Origin: Phycisphaerales bacterium | GTDB lineage: Bacteria > Planctomycetota > Phycisphaerae > Phycisphaerales > UBA1924 | Assembly (NCBI GenBank): GCA_905339235.1 | Contig: CAJPFG010000018.1 | Coordinates: forward strand, 248,001 to 312,000 | DNA length: 64,000 nt | Reading direction: 5' to 3' | Shown: positions 8,304-16,584 of the stretch, in pieces | How the letters are laid out: every line of letters starts with the position of its first letter | How positions within the stretch are numbered: the first letter of the stretch is position 1 | Program-made: the position numbers and the translations under genes | Notes under the pieces: generated by a model | Database searches by the model: none | Told to the model about the DNA's origin: nothing | Seen by the model: only the letters and a program-made list of their open reading frames with translations

Positions 8304-8995
8304 GCGGCGATGCGGTTTTCGAATCGGAGGCAGTCCCGGACTTCGCGAGCGTCCGCCTCGAACCACGCGGCGGCTTCGCGAATCGAAGTGCGCTTGGCGA
8401 AGGCCGCCAGTACGAACGTCGGAATACCGCTTACCGCCGCGGTGGGTCGCCCGAAGTTGCGCTGGGGATCAATGACGATGCGACGCCTATTGCCCAACGG
8501 CCACCATCGAGCAATTTCCGAATCTCGAATCTCGATATCCCGCAAGAGAGGCTGGATGATGCGCTCGAAAACAAACTGATTGTCGCGAATGCGCCACAGC
8601 AGTCTGTCGCCGTCCTGATCGACGCTTTGAGCGAAGATATGGTGCCCGTCGGTTCGGAATCCCATAGTCGAAAAAGGGTGTGAAACGGCCAAGGACTGTG
8701 AGGCACGTTGTGCGGCCCGACGAAGTTCGGGCCACGCGACGCCATGGCGCAGAAAGGCGTCGACGAAACGCACTTCAATCACATCACGAAAACTCAGTTG
8801 CACGACGCCATCATCCCGCCGGTAATCAAGTCCCACAACGATCGGAGCGGAATGGCGCTTGCCTTCGAGCGAATCGAAGTTATAGCCGCGTACCCACCTA
8901 CGGACCCTGCGCCTGGGGATTCCAGTCAGGGCCGCGACATCGGCGATGCCGTACACGCCGCGCCCCAGCCCTGCATCCACGAGAGATTGACTCAT
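8300..8995 (-). CDS. VapB45-like antitoxin with DUF433-type domain
   Basis: 231 residues from ATG 8995, preceded by GGGAGG at 7-nt spacing; a start at 9010 has no such site. The N-terminus looks like a MerR-type helix-turn-helix (GIADVAALTGIPRRRVRRWVRG). The C-terminus (SGIPTFVLAAFAKRTSIREAAAWF) has the DUF433 pattern of VapB45-type antitoxins. It should bind and neutralise the PIN toxin encoded immediately downstream (4-base ATGA overlap) and probably represses its own promoter through the HTH domain. Confidence 0.78.
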   Translation of the reverse strand: MSQSLVDAGLGRGVYGIADVAALTGIPRRRVRRWVRGYNFDSLEGKRHSAPIVVGLDYRRDDGVVQLSFRDVIEVRFVDAFLRHGVAWPELRRAAQRASQSLAVSHPFSTMGFRTDGHHIFAQSVDQDGDRLLWRIRDNQFVFERIIQPLLRDIEIRDSEIARWWPLGNRRRIVIDPQRNFGRPTAAVSGIPTFVLAAFAKRTSIREAAAWFEADAREVRDCLRFENRIAA

Positions 8996-9108
8996 GTGAA
9001 GCCCTCCCAACGGGAGTTTATGCGTGGCGGGGCCAGTCGTGCCAAGCGGGTGTCCGAGCCGCTACCCTGATGTCGGCAATCTCACTTCGATCAAGTGAAA
9101 GGTCAGTC

Positions 9109-10641
9109 ATGAGCACCGCCGCGTACAACGAGTTGTCCCAGAATCTCCGTCAGGCCGCGCTGCTGGATTCGGTCTCGCAGTTGGCGCAGTGGGACCAGGA
9201 GACGTACATGCCCGAGAAGGCCGCGGCGTCGCGGGCCGAGGCGGTGTCGATGCTGGCGACGATTATTCATGAGCGGCGGACGAGCCCACGGATCGGGGAG
9301 TTGCTGGCGGCGTGCGAGAACAACGGGGCGATGTCGGACCCCTCGGTGTCGGCGAGCGTTCGGGAGGTACGGCGCGACTACGACCACCACACCAAACTGC
9401 CCAAGGAACTGGTGGCGGAGTTGGCGCGGGTCGGCAGCGAGGCTCAGGACGTCTGGAAGAAGGCGCGGGCGAAGTCGGACTTCGCGATGTTCCGGCCCTG
9501 GCTCGAAAAGATGGTGGGCCTGCAGCGCCGAAAGGCCGAGTGCCTGGGTTTCAAGGAAGGCGGAGAGCCGTACGACGCGTTGCTGGACCTGTACGAGCCG
9601 GACGCGACGGCGCGCGAGGTGGAGGCGATCTTCACCCCCCTGCGGGCGCGGCTGGCGGAGTTGATCGCACGGGTGCGCAAGAGCAAGGTAAGGGTGTCAA
9701 CCAAGTGCCTGGAAGCGAAACTGGAAGCGAGCGACCAGCACGCCTTCGGGCTGGCGGTGATCGAGGCGATGGGGTTCGACCTGGCCGCGGGTCGCCTGGA
9801 CACGACCACGCATCCCTTCTGCTCGGGGTTCGCGCCCGGCGATACGAGACTGACGACGCGGTACCGCGAGGAGCACTTCACGGACGCCCTGTACGGGACG
9901 ATGCACGAGGCCGGGCACGGGCTGTACGAGCAGGGCCTTCCCAAGGCGGGGAAGGACGGCAAGCCCAGCGACCGGTACGGCACGCCCCTGGCGGAGTCGG
10001 TCTCGCTTGGAATTCATGAATCGCAGAGCCGGATGTGGGAGAACTTCGTAGGCCGAAGCAAGGCGTTCTGGAAGTGGGCGCTGCCGAAGAGCAGAAAGTA
10101 CTTCGGCAAGGCGCTGCAGAAGTGGGACGCCGACGACTTCTTCGCCGCGGTGAACACGGTGTCGCCGAGTTTCATCCGCGTGGAGGCGGACGAGACGACG
10201 TACAACCTGCACGTGATGGTGCGGTTCGAACTGGAGCGGGCGATCATCCGCGGCGACTTGGCCGTGAAGGACATCCCCGGGGAGTGGAACAAGCGGTACA
10301 AGGAGTACCTGGGCGTGGACGTGCCCGACGACCGGCGCGGGTGCCTGCAGGATGTGCACTGGGCCTTCGGGCTGTTCGGGTATTTCCCGACGTACACGCT
10401 GGGCAACCTGTACGCGGCCCAGTTCTGGGAGAAGATCAACGAGGCGATCCCGGACCTGAACAAGCAGATCGCGAAGGGAAAGTTCGGCGCGCTGAAGGAG
10501 TGGTTGAATACCAACATCCACTCGCACGGCCGGAGGTACACGGCCGGCGACCTCTGCGCGCGCGTGACCGGCAAGCCGCTCTCGGCCGATCCCCTGCTGC
10601 GCCACCTGACGGGGAAGGCGGAGAAGGTGTACCGGGTTTGA
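9109..10641 (+). CDS. M32 family metallocarboxypeptidase (Taq type)
   Basis: 510 residues from ATG 9109; the frame is open upstream, but that part overlaps the antitoxin gene on the other strand and has no coding pattern. The zinc motif HEAGH (H266-H270) and the downstream ESQSRMWEN block (about 304) are the M32 signature, and the length is typical. It removes C-terminal residues from peptides, probably in the cytoplasm (no signal peptide). A TACCCT box about 40 nt upstream could be a -10 element. Confidence 0.94.
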   Translation: MSTAAYNELSQNLRQAALLDSVSQLAQWDQETYMPEKAAASRAEAVSMLATIIHERRTSPRIGELLAACENNGAMSDPSVSASVREVRRDYDHHTKLPKELVAELARVGSEAQDVWKKARAKSDFAMFRPWLEKMVGLQRRKAECLGFKEGGEPYDALLDLYEPDATAREVEAIFTPLRARLAELIARVRKSKVRVSTKCLEAKLEASDQHAFGLAVIEAMGFDLAAGRLDTTTHPFCSGFAPGDTRLTTRYREEHFTDALYGTMHEAGHGLYEQGLPKAGKDGKPSDRYGTPLAESVSLGIHESQSRMWENFVGRSKAFWKWALPKSRKYFGKALQKWDADDFFAAVNTVSPSFIRVEADETTYNLHVMVRFELERAIIRGDLAVKDIPGEWNKRYKEYLGVDVPDDRRGCLQDVHWAFGLFGYFPTYTLGNLYAAQFWEKINEAIPDLNKQIAKGKFGALKEWLNTNIHSHGRRYTAGDLCARVTGKPLSADPLLRHLTGKAEKVYRV

Positions 10642-10914
10642 GTGGTATCCTGGACCCAGCACCCGGCACTCCCCGGATGCGCGTATTCTCGGACCTTGCG
10701 CATGCCATTCGATTGACCGGGCGTCAAGGCTTTTTGCCATGAGAATCTGCGCGCGCGGGTGCGCGGGTGGATTGTCCGTTGCGCCGGGTGCGGGTGATGC
10801 ACGCCGCGGAGAGCAGCGCCGGGTGTTGCAGTTGAGAGCGTCCCGCTCACACATTCGGGGTGGTGCGTCGATGCTCCTAATGCCTCGCGGAAGCGCGGCA
10901 AGGAGCGTGGGAAC
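10642..10914. other. Intergenic region of 273 bp
   Basis: No gene seen. It contains a perfect 5-bp inverted repeat TTGAC/GTCAA with a 5-bp spacer at 10713-10727, followed by GGCTTTTTGCC. This could be a weak terminator for the M32 gene or an operator. AAGGAG near 10901 is the ribosome-binding site of the next gene. Confidence 0.5.
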
Positions 10915-11394
10915 ATGCGAACGGTTCACCTTGGCGACCTGTTGGTGAAGCACAAGGTCCTGACCGCGGCTCAGCGCGATCAGGTTTTGCAGGCACAACG
11001 CGACCGCGGCGGGCCTTTCGGAGCGCTCGCCGAGCAGATGTTCGGTGTGAGCCCCGCCGCGGTCGAAAAGGCGTGGGCGGAGCAGTACGCCGGACTCGCC
11101 CCTCATGTGGATCCCAGGTCGCACCCGGTGTCGCTTCGGGCGCTGGAAGTGATCTCGCGCCGTCAGGCGTGGCAGTTCCGCGTGCTGCCGCTGGAGATGA
11201 AGGGGAACGAACTCACGGTCTGCACGACGCAGGATGCGCTGGTGCGGGCGCTGAAGTTCGCCGGGTGGCGGCTGGGGCACGCGGTGCAGTTCGTGATCGC
11301 GGACTCCTCGGCGCTGGGAGAGGCCATGGAAAAGTACTACCCGATGGCGGGGATGAGCGCGAAGGTATTCCAGGAGCCGGTGTCGCTGGGATGA
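10915..11394 (+). CDS. Stand-alone GspE/MshE N-terminal (MshEN-like) domain protein
   Basis: 159 residues with AAGGAG 8 nt before ATG 10915. The opening LGDLLVKHKVLTAAQRDQVL and the later VCTTQDAL segment are the pattern of the N-terminal domain of type II secretion or type IV pilus ATPases, which in MshE binds c-di-GMP. No ATPase domain follows; the protein stops after this domain. It may be a regulatory partner of a pilus or secretion ATPase encoded elsewhere. A diguanylate cyclase is encoded about 7 kb downstream, but no link is shown. A strong terminator follows the gene. Confidence 0.75.
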   Translation: MRTVHLGDLLVKHKVLTAAQRDQVLQAQRDRGGPFGALAEQMFGVSPAAVEKAWAEQYAGLAPHVDPRSHPVSLRALEVISRRQAWQFRVLPLEMKGNELTVCTTQDALVRALKFAGWRLGHAVQFVIADSSALGEAMEKYYPMAGMSAKVFQEPVSLG

Positions 11395-11424
11395 GTCGCC
11401 CGGCTGGTGGAGAGAGAGGGGCTT

Positions 11425-11455
11425 GGGCGCGCGAAAGCGCGCCCTTGTCCTTTTT
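11425..11455 (+). terminator. Rho-independent terminator after the MshEN-like gene
   Basis: Perfect 8-bp stem GGGCGCGC/GCGCGCCC (11425-11432 and 11437-11444) with a GAAA tetraloop, then TTGTCCTTTTT. It separates the gene ending at 11394 from rimO. Confidence 0.85.
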
Positions 11456-11571
11456 GCCCGGAAGTGGCGGAAGCCCTTTGCGTCCATACACTTGCGGCCC
11501 TTGAGGGGGCCGAAAACCCCGCCTTGAATCTGGAATCACCGACGGGATCGAGCCCGAATCGAAGAGCCGCA

Positions 11572-13215
11572 ATGCCCAAAGCCACGTCCAAGAAAGCCCG
11601 CGCCATTCAGACCGTCTCGTTCGTAAGCCTGGGATGCCCCAAAAACCTGGTGGACAGCGAGAAGATGCTCGGCCTGCTCGCGGAAAGCGGCATCTCGCCC
11701 GTGCCATGCGCGCCCGACGATCCTTCCTTCGGTGGGGCCGACGCCGTGGTGGTGAACACCTGCGGGTTTCTTGAAGCGTCCAAGGACGAGTCGCTGGGCG
11801 TCATCAAGGAAGCGATCGCGGCCAAGGAGCGCGGCGAGGTCAAAAAGGTCGTCGTGGCCGGATGCCTGGTCCAACGGCATCGCGCGAAAATGCTCGATTG
11901 GGCGCCGGGCATCGATGCGATGGTGGGGGTGTTCGATCGCGACAAGATCGTCGAGGCCGTCTTCGGCGGTTCGGGCGAGAAGCGCGGGGCCGCGCCAAAG
12001 ACCGAAGACGCCCCGAAGTACTGGATCGCCGGCAACGCCCTGGTCGCCGCCAAGGCACGAGGGCTGGAGACCACCGGGCTGACCGTTCACGGAAAGGACG
12101 CGAAGGGCGTGGGGTACTTCGAGGATGATTCGGCGCGGCTGCGGCTGACGCCCCGGCATTACGCGTACCTGCGAATTAGCGAGGGGTGCAATCAGAACTG
12201 CGCCTTCTGCACTATCCCCAGCATCCGCGGCAAGATGCGCAGCAAGCCGATCGACAAGATCGTGCAGGAAGCGCGGGAGTTGCTGGCGGACGGGGCGTTC
12301 GAGTTGCTGCTGATCGGGCAAGACACGACGTCGTTCGGCGATGACATCGGCGCCGGGTTGGCGCAGGGTCAGGGCCTTCCGGCGCTGCTGCGGGCGCTCT
12401 CGGACACCATGGACGAGATGGGCACCAGGGGCTGGATCCGCCTGATGTACGCCTACCCGAGCAACTTTTCGGAGCCCATCATCAAGTCCTTCGGCGAACT
12501 GGCGAAGCGAGGCCGGCTGCTGCCGTACCTGGACATCCCGTTGCAGCATGCCTCTGACCGGGTGCTTGCGCTCATGCGGCGGAATGTGACGCGGGCGCAG
12601 CAGGCCAATGTGATTCGCCGGCTGAGGGAGAGCGCGCCGGGGATGGCGGTGCGCACAACGTTTATTTCCGGATTCCCCGGCGAGACCGAGGATGACCACC
12701 GCGAACTGCTGGAGTTCGTCGAGGACATGAAGTTCGAGGCGGTGGGTGTGTTCGAGTACAGCCACGAGGCCGGCACCACGGCCGGGACGATGGAAAACGA
12801 CCCGAAACTGGCGGTCGCGCCCGAGGTGAAGGCCAGGCGACGTTCGGAGGTCATGGAACTGCAACAGCGCATCGCCTTCGCACGCGCGGCAGAGATCGGC
12901 AGCGAGTTTGACGAGCACGCATCCAAGGGGCCCGACGGCGTCGCCCGGGGTCGGAAGTTGGACATCCTGATCGACCAGCCCCTCCGTACCAGCGGGCGCA
13001 AGACCAGCGGCGTGGGAGAGGGCGGCCGGCTGTTCCAGGGGCGAACCTACTTCCAGGCGCCGCAGATCGACGCGGTGACCTACGTCCAGAGCCGAGAAAG
13101 GCTCGCGCCGGGCGAACTGGTGCGATGTGTCATCACCGGGAGCGACGGGTACGACCTGGTGGCGCGACCGGTGAGCGACGTGGAGCGGAGCGTGGGCCTC
13201 AAGGTACTGCGGTGA
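11572..13215 (+). CDS. rimO: Ribosomal protein S12 methylthiotransferase RimO
   Basis: 547 residues from ATG 11572; the open frame further upstream runs through the terminator and is not coding. It methylthiolates an Asp of ribosomal protein S12 using two Fe-S clusters and SAM. Cluster ligands: N-terminal C22 (LGCPKN), C64 (NTCGF) and C98 (AGCLV); radical-SAM C206, C210 and C213 (CNQNCAFC). The SLGCPKN opening separates RimO from MiaB. A TRAM domain closes the protein. It is about 100 residues longer than typical RimO, mostly from an insertion at about 132-195 between the two cluster domains. Confidence 0.93.
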   Translation: MPKATSKKARAIQTVSFVSLGCPKNLVDSEKMLGLLAESGISPVPCAPDDPSFGGADAVVVNTCGFLEASKDESLGVIKEAIAAKERGEVKKVVVAGCLVQRHRAKMLDWAPGIDAMVGVFDRDKIVEAVFGGSGEKRGAAPKTEDAPKYWIAGNALVAAKARGLETTGLTVHGKDAKGVGYFEDDSARLRLTPRHYAYLRISEGCNQNCAFCTIPSIRGKMRSKPIDKIVQEARELLADGAFELLLIGQDTTSFGDDIGAGLAQGQGLPALLRALSDTMDEMGTRGWIRLMYAYPSNFSEPIIKSFGELAKRGRLLPYLDIPLQHASDRVLALMRRNVTRAQQANVIRRLRESAPGMAVRTTFISGFPGETEDDHRELLEFVEDMKFEAVGVFEYSHEAGTTAGTMENDPKLAVAPEVKARRRSEVMELQQRIAFARAAEIGSEFDEHASKGPDGVARGRKLDILIDQPLRTSGRKTSGVGEGGRLFQGRTYFQAPQIDAVTYVQSRERLAPGELVRCVITGSDGYDLVARPVSDVERSVGLKVLR

Positions 13216-13285
13216 AGGCGTTTCGCGGGCGGCATTCATACCGGCTTCATGCAGGCCGCGGATGGGCCGGTAGCGGAGAAACGCC

Positions 13286-13465
13286 ATGGTCCGAACGCTC
13301 CTTATCGTGCTGCTGGTGCTGCTCCTTGTTGGCATGCTGCCCGTGTGGCCGTATAGCACGGCATGGGGGTGGGGGTACTACCCCAGCGGCGGCCTGCTCC
13401 TGTTGCTGCTGGTGCTTCTGGTGGTGTTCTTTGCGGGCACGCCGCCGCCCAAGCCACGGACGTAG
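13286..13465 (+). CDS. DUF3309-like small hydrophobic protein
   Basis: A 59-residue reading frame. It has two hydrophobic segments (VRTLLIVLLVLLLVGML and GLLLLLLVLLVVFF) joined by PVWPYSTAWGWGYYPSGG, ending in TPPPKPRT. The WPYS..WG..PSGG linker is the pattern of the short DUF3309 membrane peptides found in many bacteria. Function unknown. The upstream GGAGAAACGCC provides a plausible ribosome-binding site. Confidence 0.7.
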   Translation: MVRTLLIVLLVLLLVGMLPVWPYSTAWGWGYYPSGGLLLLLLVLLVVFFAGTPPPKPRT

Positions 13466-13506
13466 GCCGCGCCGAGGTTCTCCAGCCGGGGTCGGCGGGT
13501 TGCCGA

Positions 13507-13512
13507 TAGTGT
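13507..13512 (+). promoter_or_regulatory. -10-like TAGTGT 6 nt before ftsW
   Basis: TAGTGT is followed by CGGTCC and the ATG at 13519, with no Shine-Dalgarno sequence. GATAGT at 13505-13510 is an alternative register. It is one of a set of similar sites in the window. Confidence 0.35.
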
Positions 13513-13518
13513 CGGTCC

Positions 13519-14721
13519 ATGCTTCGGCCCGGGCACTTCATTGCATTGATCGCGTTGTCGCTGCTGACCATCGGCGTGGTGATGGTGAACTCCGCGGACA
13601 TGCGGGTCGCCTCGCCGGGTCCTGAAAACGTCGCTCCCGCGATCACCGCGCAGTCGGTGCTGCTATCGCGGTCCACGATCTACATGGCGCTGGCCTTGGG
13701 CGCCATGGCGTTGGGAGCGATGGCCCCGGCCCGCCGGATCGCGGTGGCCCTGACGGAAGGAACCGTGAGCGGCGATTCGGGAAAGGGCTACCGCATCCTC
13801 ATGCTGGCGGGGCTGGCGCTGATCGGCGTGTGCGGGCTGGTGTACGTTCCGGGGCTATCCAAAGAGATTAATGGGGCGCACCGGTGGCTGCGGCTGCCGA
13901 TTCCCGGGCTGGGCGATGCGCTCTCCGTGCAGCCCAGCGAGATCGCCAAGTGGGGGATGATCGGGGTGATGGCGTGGTACGCCAGCGTTCACGCGGCGGT
14001 GCTCAATCAGTTCTGGCGCGGGCTGGTCCCGGCGCTCGTCGCGATCGGCGCGGTGAGCGCGCTGATCGTGAAGGAGGACCTGGGAACGGGCGTGCTGATC
14101 GCGGCGGTGGCGGGGCTGGTGCTGATGGCGGGGGGCGCGCGGGTGTGGCAGTTTCTGCTGTTCGCGCCGCTGGGCATCGCGGGCGTGGTGTACGCGATCC
14201 TCACGAGCGACTACCGCATGAAGCGGATCATGGCGTTTGTCGATCCCTACGCCGACCCGCAGGGCATCGGGTATCACACGATCCAGTCGCTGATCGCGAT
14301 CGCCAACGGCGAGGGCTGGGGGCGGGGGCTGGGGCACGGGTTGCAGAAGTTCGGGTACCTGCCCGAGGACCGCACCGACTTCATCTTCTGCGTGATCTGC
14401 GAGGAGTTGGGCGTGGCGGGGGCCGCGGTGGTGTGCTTCCTGTTCGTGGGGCTGGTGTGGTGCGGGTACTTCATCATGCGGCGCGAGCGGGTGCAGGCGC
14501 TGCGGCTGTTCACGCTGGGGGTGATCTCGACGATCTCGCTGCAGGCGGTGATCAACCTGGCGGTGGTGACGGGGCTGGCGCCGACCAAGGGGATCGCCCT
14601 GCCGCTGCTGTCCTCGGGTGGTACGGGGTGGATTCTGACATCGTTCTGCCTGGGGCTGGTGATTTCGATCGGGCGGACGCAGGAAGAGGGGCCGGAGCCG
14701 GCCGCGATGCTCGCGGCATGA
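13519..14721 (+). CDS. ftsW: SEDS-family peptidoglycan polymerase, FtsW-like
   Basis: 400 residues with about ten membrane segments. It keeps the SEDS landmarks: NGAHRWLRLP, VQPSEIAKW, KEDLGTGVLI, GHGLQKFGYLPEDRTDFIF, EELG and the terminal GIALPLLSSGGTGW. SEDS proteins polymerise lipid II into glycan strands, with a class B PBP as partner. FtsW rather than RodA is favoured by murG about 1.9 kb downstream, as in division and cell-wall clusters. No PBP gene is near. The start has no ribosome-binding site but a -10-like box 6 nt upstream. Confidence 0.88.
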   Translation: MLRPGHFIALIALSLLTIGVVMVNSADMRVASPGPENVAPAITAQSVLLSRSTIYMALALGAMALGAMAPARRIAVALTEGTVSGDSGKGYRILMLAGLALIGVCGLVYVPGLSKEINGAHRWLRLPIPGLGDALSVQPSEIAKWGMIGVMAWYASVHAAVLNQFWRGLVPALVAIGAVSALIVKEDLGTGVLIAAVAGLVLMAGGARVWQFLLFAPLGIAGVVYAILTSDYRMKRIMAFVDPYADPQGIGYHTIQSLIAIANGEGWGRGLGHGLQKFGYLPEDRTDFIFCVICEELGVAGAAVVCFLFVGLVWCGYFIMRRERVQALRLFTLGVISTISLQAVINLAVVTGLAPTKGIALPLLSSGGTGWILTSFCLGLVISIGRTQEEGPEPAAMLAA

Positions 14722-14848
14722 AACCGCGGTCGGGAGGCGGAAGGGACGGCCGGGTTACCACGGCTTTTCGAGACTTTCTTGCGGATTCGCTGGAATTCCG
14801 GGAATCTGGTGGCAGAGTAGAGTCGGAATCCGTAGGTGGAGGCCGAAG

Positions 14849-15907
14849 ATGTTGGTACGCCCGGGCATCTTGTTCTCGGTCCTGCTGGTGACGGGCGGGA
14901 CGGCCGCGGCCCAGCCGGGGCCGGACGGCATCGAGTGGGTGACGGTGGGAGACGTGGGCAACCCGGCGTATCAGGGGCCGGGCGGGTTGGTGGTTGGCCG
15001 CGGGTCGGTGGGGTACGAGTACCGAATCGGCAAGACCGAAGTGACCACGTCTCAGTGGTTAGGATTCTACAACACGTTCAAGGCACGACCGGACGCGGTT
15101 CCGGAATCGGTGCTCCCGACCCCGATCATTTGGGGAGCCTCGATCGACCCCGACTATTCCGGGCCGGGCACGCGGTACCGCCTGAACCCCGGCGACCCCA
15201 ACTCGGGCATGCGCGCGGTGAGCGGGATCTCCTGGCGCATGGCGGCCATGCTGTGCAACTGGCTCACGAACGAAAAGTCGAGCGACCTCGCGGCGTACCA
15301 GGACGGCGCGTACGACATCTCGACCTTCGGTTACAGCGCCCCGGGTGTGTTCACGGATCAACTGGCGCACCATTCATCGGCGACCTATTGGATTCCGACG
15401 CTCGACGAGTATCTGAAGGCCAACTTCTACGACCCGAACAAACTCGGCCCGGGGATCGGCGGCTGGTGGCAGCAGCCGAACATGAGCGACACGCCGATGA
15501 CCTACGGCCCACCTGGTCAGGGCATGGCCAACTCAGGCTTTACGCTCCCGCAGTCCGGAGAACTGCGCATCCCGCTTATGTCGTACCCCGGCACTTATTC
15601 GGCCTATGGCGTCCTGGATTCAGCAGGGTTCACCCAGGAGTGGATTGAAGATCGGTATGTCGTAGAGAATCGCACATACCGGATTTTCGATGGCTCCTAC
15701 TGGTCGGTGTCGGGCCCCGGAATCGACACGGTCCACGGGTTCGGGGCCGACTTTCCAAGCGAGCGATACTCCCGCGTCGGTTTTCGCCTGGCATCCTCAG
15801 TGCCAAGTTCTGGTACACTCCCCGTACTTCTTTGGGCGGCCTATTTGGGCACGCGAAGGAGCAGAAGGGAGCGTTCACCATGTCCAGCTTGCACCGCCTT
15901 GCCATGA
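14849..15907 (+). CDS. Exported SUMF1/FGE-fold protein with C-terminal sorting tail
   Basis: 352 residues from ATG 14849 (GGTGGAGG upstream), with a signal peptide (cut near TAAAQP). The body has the sulfatase-modifying-factor fold: IEWVTVGDVGNP, YRIGKTEVTTSQW, ISWRMAAMLCNWL, and the closing GSYWS...R..RVGFRLAS. The catalytic cysteine pair of true formylglycine-generating enzymes is not evident, so a structural or binding role is likely. The C-terminus (VPSSG, a hydrophobic run LPVLLWAAYLG, then RRSRRER) resembles a PEP-CTERM-type signal. The last 28 bp overlap the next gene. Confidence 0.78.
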   Translation: MLVRPGILFSVLLVTGGTAAAQPGPDGIEWVTVGDVGNPAYQGPGGLVVGRGSVGYEYRIGKTEVTTSQWLGFYNTFKARPDAVPESVLPTPIIWGASIDPDYSGPGTRYRLNPGDPNSGMRAVSGISWRMAAMLCNWLTNEKSSDLAAYQDGAYDISTFGYSAPGVFTDQLAHHSSATYWIPTLDEYLKANFYDPNKLGPGIGGWWQQPNMSDTPMTYGPPGQGMANSGFTLPQSGELRIPLMSYPGTYSAYGVLDSAGFTQEWIEDRYVVENRTYRIFDGSYWSVSGPGIDTVHGFGADFPSERYSRVGFRLASSVPSSGTLPVLLWAAYLGTRRSRRERSPCPACTALP

Positions 15908-16506
15908 TCGTTGGGGTATGCCTGATCGCTGCTTCAGCGTTCGCCCAGGTCATCAACGTTCGTGTGAACGGCGCAGACCTCACCCCCGTGGCCTCCGGCG
16001 ATCCGATCGACGTCAGCATCGTCGATCAGGCGGTCAACACAATCCGACTGCTGGGAACCACTGGCGAAACGGACATTGGCCGACTTCGCATTCACGGCGC
16101 GGTTCCCGCTGAAGGGCGGATCGACGTGCTGATTGGAACGGTGAATGAAGAACCCAACGCAACTTTTCCAAATGAAGTTGACGATGTTCTGCTATCCGCC
16201 GGCCGCCACTGGGGCGGGATGGAGTTCGACAACGCCGCCCTCCAGGGCCACACACGCGTCGCCTTTGCGATCAGCGGCGACCTGAAGGCGCTGCCGGCGA
16301 CCCCCGCATCTGGTCAGGTCGAAGCAGGACAGATCTATCGTGGGCAGGTCGGCGGGAGCGCTTTTGCGGACATTCGTACGAACTCCTCGTTCGCGTTCCC
16401 TGACGGAGAACAGATCGCGCCGTACGTGGACTTTAATCGTGACGGGAGCGAAAACGCGTTTGATATCGAATCGGTGGAGTCCGCCCTGAACGGGATTTGC
16501 CCGTAG
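15880..16506 (+). CDS. Exported protein with a dockerin-like C-terminal tail
   Basis: 208 residues from ATG 15880 (GAAGGGA upstream), starting inside the end of the SUMF1-fold gene. A signal peptide (cut near SAFAQ) is followed by a beta-rich region I do not recognise. The tail VDFNRDGSENAFDIESVESALNGICP carries a DxNxDG calcium-loop and an FDIE helix, like the dockerin-type anchors common in Phycisphaerae exported proteins. The cell-surface or matrix role is inferred. A TACACT box at 15814-15819 may be its own promoter. Confidence 0.72.
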   Translation: MSSLHRLAMIVGVCLIAASAFAQVINVRVNGADLTPVASGDPIDVSIVDQAVNTIRLLGTTGETDIGRLRIHGAVPAEGRIDVLIGTVNEEPNATFPNEVDDVLLSAGRHWGGMEFDNAALQGHTRVAFAISGDLKALPATPASGQVEAGQIYRGQVGGSAFADIRTNSSFAFPDGEQIAPYVDFNRDGSENAFDIESVESALNGICP

Positions 16507-16570
16507 ACGACGGCGGTTCTCCGAAAAGGCCCAAGCGAGACCGAGGCGAGCATCGAAGGAGTCGGACCGG

Positions 16571-16576
16571 TAGTCT
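16571..16576 (+). promoter_or_regulatory. -10-like TAGTCT 8 nt before murG
   Basis: CCGGTAGTCT is followed by TCAGGGAC and then the ATG at 16585. Only AGGGA is present as a weak ribosome-binding site. Confidence 0.35.
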
Positions 16577-16584
16577 TCAGGGAC

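Noticed and set aside
10713..10727. TTGAC/GTCAA palindrome as a regulator binding site
   Set aside because: A 5-bp half-site occurs by chance too easily; kept only as a remark on the intergenic region.
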